Assembly (NCBI RefSeq): GCF_027172205.1
Contig: NC_070614.1
Span: 48,548,001 to 48,612,000 of the forward strand
Direction of reading: 5' to 3'
From: Podarcis raffonei
Taxonomy: Eukaryota; Chordata; Lepidosauria; Squamata; Lacertidae
Length of the DNA stretch: 64,000 nt
Shown here: positions 32,310 to 44,278 of the stretch, piece by piece
Position numbering within the stretch: position 1 is the first letter of the stretch
Layout of the letters: each line of letters starts with the position of its first letter
Made by a program: the position numbers and the translations under genes
Notes under the pieces: generated by a model
Database searches by the model: none
What the model was told of the DNA's origin: nothing
What the model saw: the letters and a program-made list of their open reading frames with translations, nothing else

Positions 32310-32934
32310 CACAGTGAAATGAAGTCTATCAAAAAGCTTGTAAGAGCAATATTAACCAGCAAAAATGCCACATGGCTAAAACAGTAGCAATTTGAAATGT
32401 GGTAATTCCACCTCTGCCCCCCATTTCAATCACAAATCATTGCAAGTTTCACATCAAATGTTGACTCTGAATGATATTACAGGTATTATACACAATACCT
32501 TTAAATCTTCATATGCCAGGGAGAGAGACAGCGGAGGAAGATTGGAAGAAATTTAAGGACTATCTTAAGAAACATTGCAAAATTAATGAATGTTAGTATG
32601 ACGTTGGTTTAGAATGTATGTGGTTCCCAGCTGTATTGGTTAAGTAAAAAGAAAAGAAAGGTCAATAATTAAATGAAATTAAGGGAAAGGATTTGCTGAA
32701 TTAATAAATTAGAAATTGGAATACAGAAAGGGGAGGTATGAGGAAGTCGGGGAAGTAAGTTACAAGAAAATAAGGGATTGAAAGTATACTTGTTTTTTAT
32801 TCTTGTCTGTTTGTATTTTTGTATTTTTGTTCTGTTTTGTTTTTATATAATCTTTGAAACTTCAATAAAAATCTTAAAAAAAAAATATTCATATGCCAGG
32901 TGCAATGCATATACACACTGATTTTTACAAACCC

Positions 32935-33085
32935 CCTAAGGCAGAGATGCAAAGCCTGTGGCCTTCCAGAGGCATTAGACTACAACTCCTATCATCCCTG
33001 ACTTTTGGCCATGTTGGCTGGGACGAATTGGAGCCGGAGTCCAACAACATTTGGAGGGTCAAAGATTCCCTATCCCTGTCCTAAA
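32935..33085. mobile_element. Interspersed repeat (MITE or SINE-like)
   Basis: GACTACAACTCCTATCATCC and CAACAACATTTGGAGGGTC are parts of a common squamate repeat. Related pieces lie at 29690-29765, 43165-43290, 45478-45615 and about 50745-50865. Confidence 0.6.
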
Positions 33086-33453
33086 GCCAACCGCATCCAC
33101 GGTAGTGAATGTTGGCAAAGGTGAGGACAAAAGCTTTGTGAAGAAATGTGAATTAAGAGGATTTGCTTGGACATCTCCCACCGTGCAAGTAAGTTGGGCA
33201 GTGGCCACCTTAGATGCTCCTTGACAGATCAAAGAGAGCCCCGAAGTTTCTCCTACTCTAGGCAATGAGATTTCCATTTGTTTTGAGCTCTCAGTTTATT
33301 TATATCTTGAAGGTTATCTAAACCGGCAGGGTTGCTGTTTTAAACTTGTGGATTAGGCTGACACATAGCTGAAAGTCCTTCCTCATTACTTCCCAGACAG
33401 AACCGGCCGGCAAACCTGTTACAATGGTTTTAGTATAGGGAAATATCATGGTG

Positions 33454-33476
33454 CTAACTGTAGTTATGGGAGCTAT
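33454..33476 (+). pseudogene. IGHD: D6: IGHD segment, beta family, weak 3' RSS
   Basis: 5' RSS: GGTTTTAGT (33426-33434, 8/9), 12 bp and CATGGTG (33447-33453). The core is 23 nt and includes TAGTTATGGGAGCTAT. 3' RSS: GACAGTA (33477-33483, 5/7), 12 bp and TCCAAATGC (33496-33504, 5/9). Borderline; D2 and D19 are its paralogues. Confidence 0.62.
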
Positions 33477-33666
33477 GACAGTAACATAAACCACGTCCAA
33501 ATGCCTTCTGTCCAACCAGTCAACCATCTCCTAGAAGACCTACATTCATGGAAGAACTGGAGTCATGAAAGCACTTTGATGCTGGTTTTCTACAATGGAA
33601 AACGAAGGATAAATTTGAAAGTGTTGTCGAATCTTTCAGATTTTTGTCAAGCCTTGTATCATGGTG

Positions 33667-33687
33667 TATTATTATAGCGGGGGCTAC
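33667..33687 (+). other. IGHD: D7: IGHD gene segment, alpha family
   Basis: 5' RSS: GATTTTTGT (33639-33647, 8/9), 12 bp and CATGGTG (33660-33666). The core is 21 nt with a frame YYYSGGY. 3' RSS: CACAGTG (33688-33694, 7/7), 12 bp and TCAAAAACC (33707-33715, 8/9). A strong D. Confidence 0.9.
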
Positions 33688-34628
33688 CACAGTGATGGGT
33701 GCCCCATCAAAAACCTGTTCTATCAGCCAACAACTGAATGAAATGTGATTGTGGCTAGATCCTTTTGCAAACATGAAGTCATACTTTTTCCACATGGGAC
33801 AGAGTTAGGTAGAAAAGAGACTTGGCAAATTGTGGTGGTGGTTGTTTTAAGTGCTACGTGTTCCCTAATACATCAATCAAAAATCTGTGGTGACTATTTT
33901 TAAGCACTGCAATATTTTTTGTTTCTGGTGGCAGCTCACTGCGCTGAGCTAAAGCCCACTCTGGAAGCTCTCCCAAGTTTGGTGTCTTTGAGGGGGTGGC
34001 ATGGCATGGAGCTTGCTTTCAGCAAGAGGTGACTCAGAAGGCCGACTGTATACCCAGAGACGCCCAGAGCGGTCCCCATGGCCAGAATCGTAAACAAACA
34101 TACTGGGAAGGAAATAACTTTAAATTATTGGGACTCAGATGAGAATGAGTTGTGTGGAAGCCTTCAATACCTCAGAGCTTCCACTTCCTCAGTCGCTCTT
34201 ACTTCACCATTCTCCCTCTCTCTTTCTCTCTCTTATACACACAAGAAACTGAGGGGAATTCACACAACCATGCCCAAGGTCACATGTTCATCAGTTTGTT
34301 TGTTTAATTAATCAGTGCTGGTTTTCTAAAATGTAATTTGAAGTATTTGGAAACTATGGGATCTGACCAGATGAAAAACATGGAGTAAGAATGTTCAAAG
34401 GAAACCATGCCAACTGCTACCAACCATCTAAGGTAAAAGAGATTCCATTGGCCTTAAATGATCACTTTGGAATAAGCGACTCCCTGGAAATTTCTTTTCT
34501 ACCACCCCATTTAAAAATGACAACAACTTTTGGTTATGGAGCCATGAGCAAAAGCCTGAGTGGATGGACAATCTCAATGAGCATTATTGTGGGATCCTCT
34601 AGATTTTGCCAAGCCGTGTAGCACTGTG

Positions 34629-34644
34629 TGGGTAGCTGGCCCTA
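34629..34644 (+). other. IGHD: D8: IGHD gene segment, alpha family
   Basis: 5' RSS: AGATTTTGC (34601-34609), 12 bp and CACTGTG (34622-34628, 7/7). Core TGGGTAGCTGGCCCTA, frame WVAGP. 3' RSS: CACAATG (34645-34651, 6/7), 12 bp and TCAAAAACC (34664-34672, 8/9). Confidence 0.85.
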
Positions 34645-34892
34645 CACAATGATGGGTCGCCTGTCAAAAACCTCCTCAGATTATGTACAGACAACTGTTT
34701 CAAATGGCTGCTCCTGCTAAATCATTTATTCTGTTTCATACATGGATTGCTACTTCTCTTTGGACCCTGTTTAGGGGACCCTTATAGTTCATTAAAACTA
34801 TGTGTTGTTTTTTTAATCTAATATGTCAAGGAAATGTATATTATGGGTGCAATTCTATGCAAGCGTACTAGGGATGAACTCAGTACTCTTGT

Positions 34893-35015
34893 GTAAGATA
34901 AGGTAAAGATAAAGGACCTCTGGACAGTTAAGACTATGGGGTGCAGCACTCATCTTGCTTCAGAACGAGGGAGTTGGCATTTGTCCACAGACAGACTTCC
35001 GGGACATGACTAAAC
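34893..35015 (-). mobile_element. BovB-tailed tRNA SINE fragment, minus orientation
   Basis: AAAGGACCTCTGGACAGTTA and CTTCCGGGACATGACTAA match, in reverse, the 3' half of the SINE at 59622-60003. Confidence 0.7.
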
Positions 35016-35588
35016 CACAAAGCTGGCTGTATTTACGTAGGTCCCATTGGGATTAATGTGAAAAGTTAGCAGTGATGTAACGCCCATTAATTTCAGTGGG
35101 AAATCTGAGTGCAACTAACTTCCTAGTGAGGAGCCAACTCTACGAGCTTGCACCTCTTCCAAGAGGAATGTTGTTTTATTTTATGGATATTTACTATTAT
35201 GGTGATTATTATAAACACACACACATAATGTAGGTTCATTTTTGCAATAGACATAGTCACCTAGGTAAACATAATTTATGGGTAGCAAATATGCAAATAG
35301 AGATTTGGTAATTAAAAAAAATAGAAAAGAAGGGCTAATTGTTCACCTTTTTCTTTCCATGCTCAACCTTCCCAACTCAGGATGAGAGAGCTATTTGCTT
35401 GAGACACAGTTTAAGTCACATGCTGAAAAGTTGGATTTTGCATAGGAAACTGTCTCATAAATACCAAGTCAGATCATTGTTCCATCTAGCTCACTGCTGT
35501 CTGACTCTGCCACTGAGCTACAGCCCTGCACCAGAAAGAACTCCAATCTGAACAGGCTCTGTTTTTTCTGAGCTTACAGAGCACGGTG

Positions 35589-35601
35589 TAACAGACTGGG
35601 A
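35589..35601 (+). pseudogene. IGHD: D9: IGHD relic, theta family
   Basis: 5' RSS: GTTTTTTCT (35561-35569, 7/9), 12 bp and CACGGTG (35582-35588, 6/7). Core TAACAGACTGGGA. The 3' side (GACAGCA-like, no nonamer) is decayed. D23 is a paralogue; both follow a CCAGAAAGAA block and precede a delta D. Confidence 0.5.
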
Positions 35602-35862
35602 CAGCACATCAATAAATCACATTCCAGAAGTAGCAAGCACTTTGTGAACTTTTGCAGGGGGGGGGGACCTAGCATATCTTTTCAAACTTATCAAGAGTAT
35701 GCCATCAAATTCTTCAACATTTCATCTCAGGCAAAAGGAATTTCCGTTGACCTTTGTAAGTCACTGTCCCTTAAGAAACCTTTTCTTAGAGCAATCTGTG
35801 ATATACTTCCTATACTTTCCCACCACACACTCCATTTTTCTGTATGGGAGTGAATCACTGTG

Positions 35863-35881
35863 ATGAATACGGGGGTAGCGG
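35863..35881 (+). other. IGHD: D10: IGHD gene segment, delta family
   Basis: 5' RSS: TTTTTCTGT (35835-35843, 6/9), 12 bp and CACTGTG (35856-35862, 7/7). The core is 19 nt with a frame EYGGS. 3' RSS: CACAGTG (35882-35888, 7/7), 12 bp and ACAAAATCT (35901-35909, 7/9). Confidence 0.87.
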
Positions 35882-35909
35882 CACAGTGATTAATGCCCTT
35901 ACAAAATCT

Positions 35910-37214
35910 TCTGTGTTCAGAATGAAAGGATACCACTGAGATAAACAGTACTAGATGCATTGTTCCCTAACACATCAATCATGCACGCTGAATCAAAATT
36001 ACAAAGGCAAATGCCTCTCTCTCTTTCAACATAAGTTTAACAATGAACTCATATGTGTGTGAGTTCTTAAACATACTCTTCAACCTCTTCTATATATCTG
36101 ATTTTTTCCTCCACACACAGTACTCAAAGGATGAGATTAGATAGATGATAGATGATAGATAGATGATAGATCTGTCCAAATCTTGTCTATGATTTGCACT
36201 AATAGTTATGCTTCCCATCTCAGGTTTCAAAGGAAGTTGAAAGATCTTCAGGGTACCTCAGATGGAAACATCAGAGTCAAAAGGAGGACAGTAAAGGCAC
36301 CTCACCTTACTATGTCCTGATGATGTTCAAGCAGATGTTGTTGGCTTCTTGTCTCACACAGCAAAAGAGTTTTATAATCTTTGAATATATTTATATATTG
36401 TGAACAATTATCAAGATGCAGAGGTACACCGAGCTTCCATTTTGAAAAAGTCAACTGTAAAAAAGTTGCAGCATATGCGTGAAATTAGCCTCTCTCCTCA
36501 GCAACACAAAAACATGATCACTCCTGTGCTTCTGTGTAGCCTTCTACTACTCAGTTTCAACATACAAATATATTCATGCACAAATGTATGATTTTAAAAA
36601 GAAACTCCATATGGTTCCCTATATATCTTGAGATGAATCGCTCTCTTCCCATCTACCTTGTGTCCAGCTGATAATTCTTCACCTCAAAATTTGTCACATT
36701 TACCGTGACTGCTGTTTACAGCTCTGCATATTCAAAGCCAACTTTGACAGTGAAGTCACTAGCAAAGAAAACTGGCATGTCTCTAACAGTACCGCAAATT
36801 AATCTTGGACAGGAAGCCCATTCTGTTTCTGTTTCCTCGCACAGTTTGAGGAGGAAGTTGGCAAAGACCTTAAAGGTGGTTAAGCAGATTAATGAGATGA
36901 ACAAAATTAAGATCTCGAGTCAATTTATACACCAATTTTTGAGGTAGAAAAGTCACTGCATGATGACCTTCCCCATAATTGTTGGATGACGAAGAAACAG
37001 TGAACTTGGTCTACATGGAACACCACCAGAAACACCAAAATTCTACTTCTTGGGGGAAGGCCATATGCTACCTTCATACACAATATATTTACACTCAACA
37101 GAACTAGATATATTTCGATGGTGAAGTTTGTGATTGGTGGTTGCAGAATTCCATACATTCTCCCTTCCGCATCTGTATACAAAAGGATGGTTTTCTGTCT
37201 TGAGTGCTGGTAAG
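35910..37214 (+). other. Gap between D10 and D11
   Basis: No convincing D seen. It holds a GATA-rich microsatellite (36137-36172) and module block copy 2 at 36793-36870. Confidence 0.5.
36793..36870 (+). repeat. D-module non-coding block, copy 2
   Basis: AATTAATCTTGGACAGGAAG and GAGGAGGAAGTTGGCAAAGA; same order as copies 1, 3 and 4. Confidence 0.75.
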
Positions 37215-37242
37215 CATTTTAGTACTGGCACAAACCATTGTG

Positions 37243-37257
37243 TGGGGATATGGCTAC
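37243..37257 (+). other. IGHD: D11: IGHD gene segment, epsilon family
   Basis: 5' RSS: CATTTTAGT (37215-37223, 6/9), 12 bp and CATTGTG (37236-37242, 6/7). Core TGGGGATATGGCTAC, frame WGYGY. 3' RSS: CACAGTG (37258-37264, 7/7), 12 bp and ACAAAAACT (37277-37285, 8/9). Confidence 0.88.
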
Positions 37258-38594
37258 CACAGTGTTACTTCTCAATACAAAAACTCCTTATGGAGACACA
37301 CACAGGTATGAGCGATGCTATCTTTTGGTACAGGCAGGTCCTTTCTCAAACTGGCACAAGAACCTCTGGCCCCTTGACATCTACCACAGGTTCCCACAAA
37401 ACCACTCCTAAGAAAGCAACATGGATATCGCCTTCTGTTATGCTTCCACATCATCCTCAGCCTCCCATTGGTCACATTGCTGATTGACAGGGGAGCATGG
37501 ACCATAGCTTAATGTTACTATTGCTGGGTCTCACAAGTTCCCTATGCACTCCAGCGGTGAGTCAGCTCTGCACATCTGGCAAGGCCCAGCTAAGATAGAG
37601 ATGCCTTACTACCATACCATAACACAGTGGGACAGGGACTCTTCAGGTGTGCTGCTCCTCAAGACTGGCCCCAGCATCAGTTTACCAGTTACTGGAAACC
37701 ACAGAAGGGGAGAGTGCTGTTGTGCACAAAGCCTGCTTGCAGACTCCCCAAAGGCATCTAGGGAGAACAGGATGCTGGAGCAGATGGACCATTGGGCTGA
37801 TCCAGCAGGCTATTCTTATGTTCTTAGTACAGGTTGTTGGGCCTACAAAGTCCCTGGTATACAGATGTGCATATGGACTCATTTTCACTGGTTCAGGCAG
37901 CATCACACCATAAACCAGTTCAAAGAAACTCATTTCCTTTCAATCATACTGTGTTTCAATCATACTGTGTTGATCACAGCTGAGGTTGGACTTGAATCCA
38001 AAATACCATATGAAAACCTACCCATCAAACAACATTGACTGACAATACAGTGTATATATACTGTATGCTCTGGGAAGATGTCAAAGCCTCCAGAGGACAC
38101 TTTTTCTCTCCCTTGAGTATTTGTTTAAAAACAGCAAGCAACACATACCCTATTCATCTCCTATCAGACAGACTTCTCAGATCATTAAGATACTCCGTCC
38201 AGATGCCAAATGAGGTTTCATTTTGTTTGTTTTTTATTTTGTTGCTTGTTGTTTGCCACCCTGGACTCCTTTGTGAGGAAGGGCAGGGATATAAATTTAA
38301 GAAGAAATTAATATTCAGCTGGGAGAGGGACCATGATATTGTTGAACAAAAACATGGTGTATTGGCCCTGGGCAATCCTGAAAAGAGAGCAGTCATCTTA
38401 AGCAGTAGCTGATGGGCTACATTCAAACTTTGAAAGGGAGACTGCAATGACACCGAACAGACTGGGGAAAGCTACTCTGTGCACCATCAGAGCTGTGCAT
38501 ATCTGTAGGACTGGGACCCTCTCACTTATTTGCAGGAAGCAACTCCCATAAGCTGAGAGCAAAGGAAGTTTTTGTCAAGACTCCCTTCACTGTG

Positions 38595-38608
38595 GTTTGG
38601 GGCTGGGG
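38595..38608 (+). other. IGHD: D12: IGHD gene segment, zeta family
   Basis: 5' RSS: AGTTTTTGT (38567-38575, 8/9), 12 bp and CACTGTG (38588-38594, 7/7). Core GTTTGGGGCTGGGG, frame VWGW. 3' RSS: CACAGTG (38609-38615, 7/7), 12 bp and ACAAATAGT (38628-38636, 6/9). Paralogue of the JH-proximal D28. Confidence 0.87.
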
Positions 38609-38864
38609 CACAGTGATACAATCCTGTACAAATAGTCTTTGAAGACAATGAGAGGGAACCAACAGATTTGTTATGCTGGCTGCATATGAGCCAATAGTTA
38701 GCAGTGATGGCCCAAGATATTCTGTCCTCTGCCACCCCTAACAATGAGAGTCCTCCTTCCTTCACTCCTTCACTTCACTCACTTTCCTCCAAGGAGCTCA
38801 AGGGGGTGGGCATGATTCTTCAGCCATCCCCATTCTATCTTCACAACAACCCTTTGAAGTAGAA

Positions 38865-38985
38865 TCCTAGAATTGTTGGGCCTAGAAGAGTTGGAAGGGA
38901 CCCTGTGGATCATCTAGCCCAACCCCTTGCAATGAAGGAATGTGCAGTTGTCCCATACGGGGATCAGCCCCACACTCTAGCCAAC
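38865..38985 (-). mobile_element. CR1 LINE 3' fragment
   Basis: TAGAAGAGTTGGAAGGGACC and CTAGCCCAACCCCTTGCAAT are CR1 3'-end sequence, minus orientation. Another short piece in plus orientation lies at 39690-39735. Confidence 0.75.
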
Positions 38986-39581
38986 TGAGCCATCCAGGTA
39001 GGTTAGGCTTTGAGATAGCGACTGACCTAAGGTGTCATGGCTGATTGGAGACTCAAATCACGGTAACCAGAATTTTTTAACAGGTTATATAAGTGCCCAA
39101 GGAATTGCATAGCTCTTCTGAGCCTTAACCATTCTCTTTTAAGATACATAAAACTTAAATCTTTGGCATTCAGTAAGAGTCTGCTTCAAAGAGAAAATGG
39201 TATATGTGTGCATTGTTTTTATTTATTAGCTACAATTATAAATGTTCCAGCAGCACAATGAAGTGACCACAGAGCAGTTTTCAGCACATAATACAAAACA
39301 AAACAAAAGTAGGGTAAATAAATCACTGGCCACAAAATCCAAATGATGGCCTCAACACCACAAAGGAGCAAAAACAGGTGTAACAAATACAGGAAGCTGC
39401 TCTCTTCTACATCCAACAATTATTTCAGAAACATAATGGGATGATGGTTCATGTTGGTGTTTCAGGAGGTTATCAGCTTTGTTCCTATGTGAAAAAATCT
39501 ACCGTTCACCTACAAGATCTAATTGAGGAGGAAAATAATCTGAACATGACTGAAGTTTGTGCACAGGAATGTAGCACGGTG

Positions 39582-39599
39582 CGACAGTATGGAGGCTAC
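39582..39599 (+). other. IGHD: D13: IGHD gene segment
   Basis: 5' RSS: AGTTTGTGC (39554-39562, 6/9), 12 bp and CACGGTG (39575-39581, 6/7). Core CGACAGTATGGAGGCTAC, frame RQYGGY. 3' RSS: CACAGTA (39600-39606, 6/7), 12 bp and CCAAAAACT (39619-39627, 7/9). Confidence 0.8.
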
Positions 39600-40036
39600 C
39601 ACAGTAACAAACACCATGCCAAAAACTCTGACCAATCAAACATCCTGTAGACCTTTGTCCATGGAGAACAACATTCTCCATGTAGTTGGATTCAATGACC
39701 CTTGGGGTCCCTTCCAACTCTACAATTCATAGATTTATCTACCCCAACTGAACTCAAAGAATATATGTGGATCAGTTAAACCTGGTCAGAATAGGGATGT
39801 ATAAAGGCAGCCTGCACTCAGTCCACCATGAGACACCTAAACTGGACAAGCTCCCCTTGGCTGAAATAGGTTAACACTGGAGTCATGGTCCCACATCCAA
39901 ACTTTACATTCCCATCTGTGATCAAAGAAACCTGGTGCCTCAGAGCAAAAGTGAAGAGTGGATGACATGTCTCAGGACTTGCAGCTGAGCAGTGTTTTTG
40001 AATTCTCCAGATTTTGTCAAGTCATGTATCACAGTG

Positions 40037-40059
40037 CATACTATAGTAGCTGGAGCTCC
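40037..40059 (+). other. IGHD: D14: IGHD gene segment, alpha family
   Basis: 5' RSS: AGATTTTGT (40009-40017, 7/9), 12 bp and CACAGTG (40030-40036, 6/7). The core is 23 nt with a frame YYSSWSS. 3' RSS: CACAGTG (40060-40066, 7/7), 12 bp and TCCAAAACC (40079-40087, 7/9). Both sides of the D carry the same heptamer string. Confidence 0.87.
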
Positions 40060-40777
40060 CACAGTGATGAATGCTCTATCCAAAACCTGCTTTTCAGTCC
40101 TTCATGCTTAGGTGCAAAGAGAGTCTACGGGGGGGGGGGGGAATAATGACCCTTTTCTGGTATGCTAGCCAAAATATGTGCTAGCATGTTCTTAGTTGTG
40201 TATGTGTGCTTGTGCACATGCACATAGATATCTTGTCCCTCACCCCAACCCCATTTCAGCAGCAGTTCCTTGCTTGGGATTAACAGCCATTCCTGAGCCT
40301 CCCCCAAGTTTGGGGACAGCTTTCCAGGTGACACAGAGAAGGGTCTAAATAAATATGGAACAGAAGGCCAACTGAACACATCCAGAGAGATTCCTGGGAT
40401 AACTTTGCAATCTTAAAAGATGCATTAACAAAAGGAAGCCACAATGAATGAAAGGGGCTTGGAATATTCAGAAGCTACCACATATATCAGATTTCCCACC
40501 AAACCGTCATCATGTCTCTCCCCACCTCTACATCCCCAAAAGCAAATAGGCAGTGGAAAAGACACTGCAGGAGTTTCAAGAGTAAAGCTAAGTTTTTGGA
40601 TTTAAGTGGGATTACATGTAAGATGCACATACCCTGAAATCATGCAGGAGGCAACTCTCTGCCAAAATCAAAATCTAGGCAATATGACCAGGGACATCTA
40701 TGGTAGCCTCAAAATGTCATCTATATTAATAAGATTTTGTCCCAATGGAAGTGTTGGTTTGAGCCTGTATCACTGTG

Positions 40778-40803
40778 CTGTCACTGTTATACTAGCATTG
40801 CAT
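40778..40803 (+). pseudogene. IGHD: D15: IGHD relic, eta family
   Basis: 5' RSS: AGTGTTGGT (40750-40758, 6/9), 12 bp and CACTGTG (40771-40777, 7/7). No 3' signal is convincing (GATAACT by alignment to D22). The 3' boundary is therefore approximate. Confidence 0.5.
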
Positions 40804-41538
40804 GATAACTATGAATCCATAATGCTTCTAACAGAAAGATCTCACACAGGATCTCACAAAATATGCCTAGCCAACAACAGTATGGAAATCCATGGTCTCT
40901 CACATTCTTCTTCCCATACCCAGCCCTTCCAGGTCAGAATGGGAGAGATACTAGATCAAAGACACAGTTTAAAACAAATATAGAGGTCAATGTTTGGATG
41001 TCCAATGAATTGGAGAAAAAGAAGCCACCAAATTATATTGAGATCGAGGCAACACCCCCTTACAAAATATTACATGTTCAGAAAATGACTCTGATGAAGC
41101 AGAGGATGAGGAATGACCACACAGTGTATCCAGCTAACATCAGTCGTGAATGTATGAAACATTTTTTTATTTGAAGGGGAAATGTGTGGGGCAAATGCTT
41201 CTCCTCTCCCATCTTGTACTGTGCAGATCTGTCCAATGACTCAAGCCATCCAGTGGTGAAGAGTTTGAGACAGACAGGCAAACACAGTGATTATGGTCAA
41301 GTCCACAAAGAAAGGGCAATAGAATATTAATGGAAATGTGAAGTCACCATTGTCTTATACATAAAAGGTTAAGTAGAGCTTTGCTGGATCGGACTGAAAG
41401 CCCTGCATCTTCTCTCAGTAGTTCACCAGATGCCTCTGCCCACAAACAGGACCCGAGTGCAGCTGTCTCCCCAAGTCCTTTATCCTCCCCCTCTAAGCTT
41501 TCTATCACAGAATTTTTGTACAGGAACCTATCACTGTG

Positions 41539-41550
41539 GCTACTGGAAAA
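41539..41550 (+). pseudogene. IGHD: D16: IGHD relic, delta family, 3' heptamer lost
   Basis: 5' RSS: AATTTTTGT (41511-41519, 7/9), 12 bp and CACTGTG (41532-41538, 7/7). The core starts GCTACTGG. A 3' nonamer CCAAAAATC (41563-41571, 7/9) remains, but where the heptamer should be the sequence is TGGAAAA. Compared with D24 a few bases holding the heptamer are missing or changed. Confidence 0.6.
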
Positions 41551-42540
41551 CCAATCACCCTTCCAAAAATCTCCCACATTCAGAAATAAAGAACAGAAAT
41601 GATGAAGGATAGCATCACACATGTGATATTCCCAATGTAATGGGACTAACTCATGAATATGTGGAGCAATTTTTTTGTCTGGAACTAAAACGGTCTAAGC
41701 AAATGTTTCTTGGAACTTCTTAAACACCAACACAATCAAGTAGAGGACAGAGAGATAGAGTCAACCTAACTGTATCTTGACCATAATTTAGAAGAATATA
41801 TGCCTCCCATTTACATATTCCCAGCATGAAACTTAGAAGGACATTAGGAGTGTGCTAGGACTAAAGAAGCAACAGTACAACTCACTCTGAAAATGCAGTG
41901 ATGGTCAGTTAGGCAACAGCAGCAATTCACTCACACAGCCATGAAGGCATGTACAGTTTTTGTACACTATCTATCAGACTAACCTACCTCGCAGGATTGT
42001 TGTAAAGATAAAATAGATGAACAGCCTTGGATACCACCCTGAGCTCCTTGGCAGAAGGACAGGATACAAATGAAATTGATTGATCAAATGATATTCTTGG
42101 GTTCTACCAGAGCAAATGAATTTTCTTTTTTTAATCCAACCATGTCACTATTTTAAGAAGCCACTAAGTTACAGATCCACCACACAGAGTTTCCATTTTG
42201 ATAAATAGCTGATGCCACCGTAGAACAAGTTCAAGTTTAAAGTGCATTGTTTCATCTTTTTCTGCCTCTCAAGTACACACATCTGTACCACTCCTGTACC
42301 TTATTCTGTCAGTCAATCTACAGCTCAATCTCCTGCTCAATATGACTCCTCACATAACACAGCACTGAGCCCTCTCTTCCTCACGCACTCTTTCGCCCTG
42401 ATCATTCTTCATCTTTCAATGTGCCGGCTCTTCCTTGACTGTCACACATCTCTCTAGATATGAGTAGTAAGCTTGCCACCAAAGAAGCCTGCAGAGAAGG
42501 CAAAGGGGAATGAAACTGCCATTGTTCCCGCCCTCAGCAT

Positions 42541-42620
42541 CCAAAATTAATTTTGGACAGGAAGCCTGTTCTATTTCTCTTTCCTCCCAACCGTTGAAGC
42601 AGGAAGCTGGCAAACACTCT
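42541..42620 (+). repeat. D-module non-coding block, copy 3
   Basis: CCAAAATTAATTTTGGACAG, GAAGCCTGTT and, later, GAAGCAGGAAGCTGGCAAAC. Confidence 0.78.
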
Positions 42621-43464
42621 GAGGTCTCTTGAGGGGATGAGATGAAGGGACCAAAGAATGAAAGGAGAGTATGTAGGGCAGAGCAACAAGGAAAAGGGGT
42701 ACCCTCCTGTCTAGTTTCCCAGAGGTGAACTTAACTAATACCAGAGCTGGCAGAATGCAGCAGGGGTATTTTGGGGGGTAGGGAATTATGAGGGTCATTT
42801 TGGTGGGGAAATGACCATAAGATGAGTTTGCCCACAATGTTCCTTTATAAAAGCATCTGAGTCAAGGAAGTTAGTCTTCTAGGCCCGGAATATGAGATGA
42901 CTGGGAAATCTAGACTGCAATAACTATTGAATTTTCTATCTACATTTCAGGTGCCACTATTAACAGCTTTTTAGATACTGGGCTCTGTACTCTACATTCA
43001 GAGAGAGAGAGAGAGAGAGAGAGCACAAAATGTAATTTGTGCAAATTTAACAATTTTGCATAATCTATTTGGTTTCTGCTACACATGCGGAGCAGCAGGA
43101 GGTATTCTGGATATTTAAATCCAATTCAAAGCTTTCTCCATGCACAAATGCAACTCCACCCACTACCAGGGGTAGTCAACCTGCAAGACTCCGGCTTCCA
43201 TCACTCCTAAGTACTGGCCATGCTAGCTGGGGATGATGGGAGTTGCAGTCCAATATCTGGAGGGCATCCCATTGGCTATCCCTGACCTACACAGCCATAA
43301 GGGCTAGAAACTTGCCCTTTTAAAAAATGAAGTCAGTGTCCAGGATTCTCAGAGCACTGCATCAAAAATTGCAAATCCAAGATCTGCAATGGAAACATGA
43401 ATGAAAAACAACTCTGCTTATTGTGTAAGCCAGAGGAAGCGCTTGTAAATGAATGGATGCAAAG

Positions 43465-43525
43465 ATGAAGATGAAGAAGAAGAAGAAGAAGAAGAAGAAG
43501 AAGAAGAAGAGAAGAAGAAGAAGAG
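43465..43525 (+). repeat. (GAA)n microsatellite
   Basis: About 60 bp of AAG/GAA repeats just upstream of D17. Confidence 0.9.
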
Positions 43526-43636
43526 CCTTCAGCTGCAGAATTTGTCATTTGTGGTTGCAACGTTTCAGGTTCCCTCCTCCAACAACCAGTGTGCCTGGTG
43601 TTGATAAAGGTTTTTGCAGCAGCGGAAGTCATTGTG

Positions 43637-43650
43637 GATACTATAGCGGC
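43637..43650 (+). other. IGHD: D17: IGHD gene segment, epsilon family
   Basis: 5' RSS: GGTTTTTGC (43609-43617, 8/9), 12 bp and CATTGTG (43630-43636, 6/7). Core GATACTATAGCGGC, frame YYSG. 3' RSS: CACAGTG (43651-43657, 7/7), 12 bp and ACAAAAACT (43670-43678, 8/9). A strong D; its 3' flank matches those of D25 and D27. Confidence 0.9.
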
Positions 43651-44231
43651 CACAGTGTTACATTCCAATACAAAAACTATTTGCAGGGATGTGAGCAAAG
43701 GTGGTGTTCTCCCTTGGCACAACCAGCTTCTCCTTTTCTGTATTGCCATACAAAATTCAGCTCTTCGTTGCCATCGCTCTGCATAATTCCTTCAAATTAA
43801 GAACACCTGAAGTTGCTTCAGCCAAACCTTTCATCCATCTCACTCTATCGTTGACACATCGGCAGCGGTTTTCCAGGGTTTCATGAGGGAATTTCTCTCA
43901 ACCATACCTGCAGATGAGGCGGGTGTGAACATGGGACATTTGCATGAAACTGAGCTCTAACATTAAGCTACAGTCCCACTCCATTGAGCTTCACATAAAC
44001 ATTCCGGGAAAGGGAACAGGCAACTCACTGTAGCAAAACTTAAGGGGATAAAAAGATCAGTTTCATGTAGCAGCCTTTCTTTCTAACAGAGAGCTCTGCT
44101 TTATTTATTTGTGAATTTATAACCTGCACTTTTATTTTGTATTTTTTTAAAAAAGGAAAGTGGATTCCCTTCAGGGTCCCTTCCAACTTTACAATTCTAT
44201 GATTCTATTATTTTAACATATAAGCAGTGCG

Positions 44232-44276
<45 letters not shown>
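44232..44276 (+). repeat. (CT)n then (AT)n microsatellite
   Basis: CT repeats run into about 28 bp of AT repeats. Confidence 0.9.

Positions 44277-44278
<2 letters not shown>

Larger units (their letters stand above)
41572..43608 (+). other. Gap between D16 and D17
   Basis: No D seen. It holds module block copy 3 (42541-42620), a (GA)n at 42999-43022, a MITE-like piece at 43165-43290 and a (GAA)n at 43465-43525. Confidence 0.5.

Noticed and set aside
36715-36775. GACAGTG, 12 bp, AAGAAAACT as a D 3' RSS
   Set aside because: The 3' half scores fairly, but no 5' heptamer was found; left out as a likely chance match or deep relic.
43333-43800. Open frames with poly-Lys or poly-Leu
   Set aside because: They are readings of a (GAA)n microsatellite.
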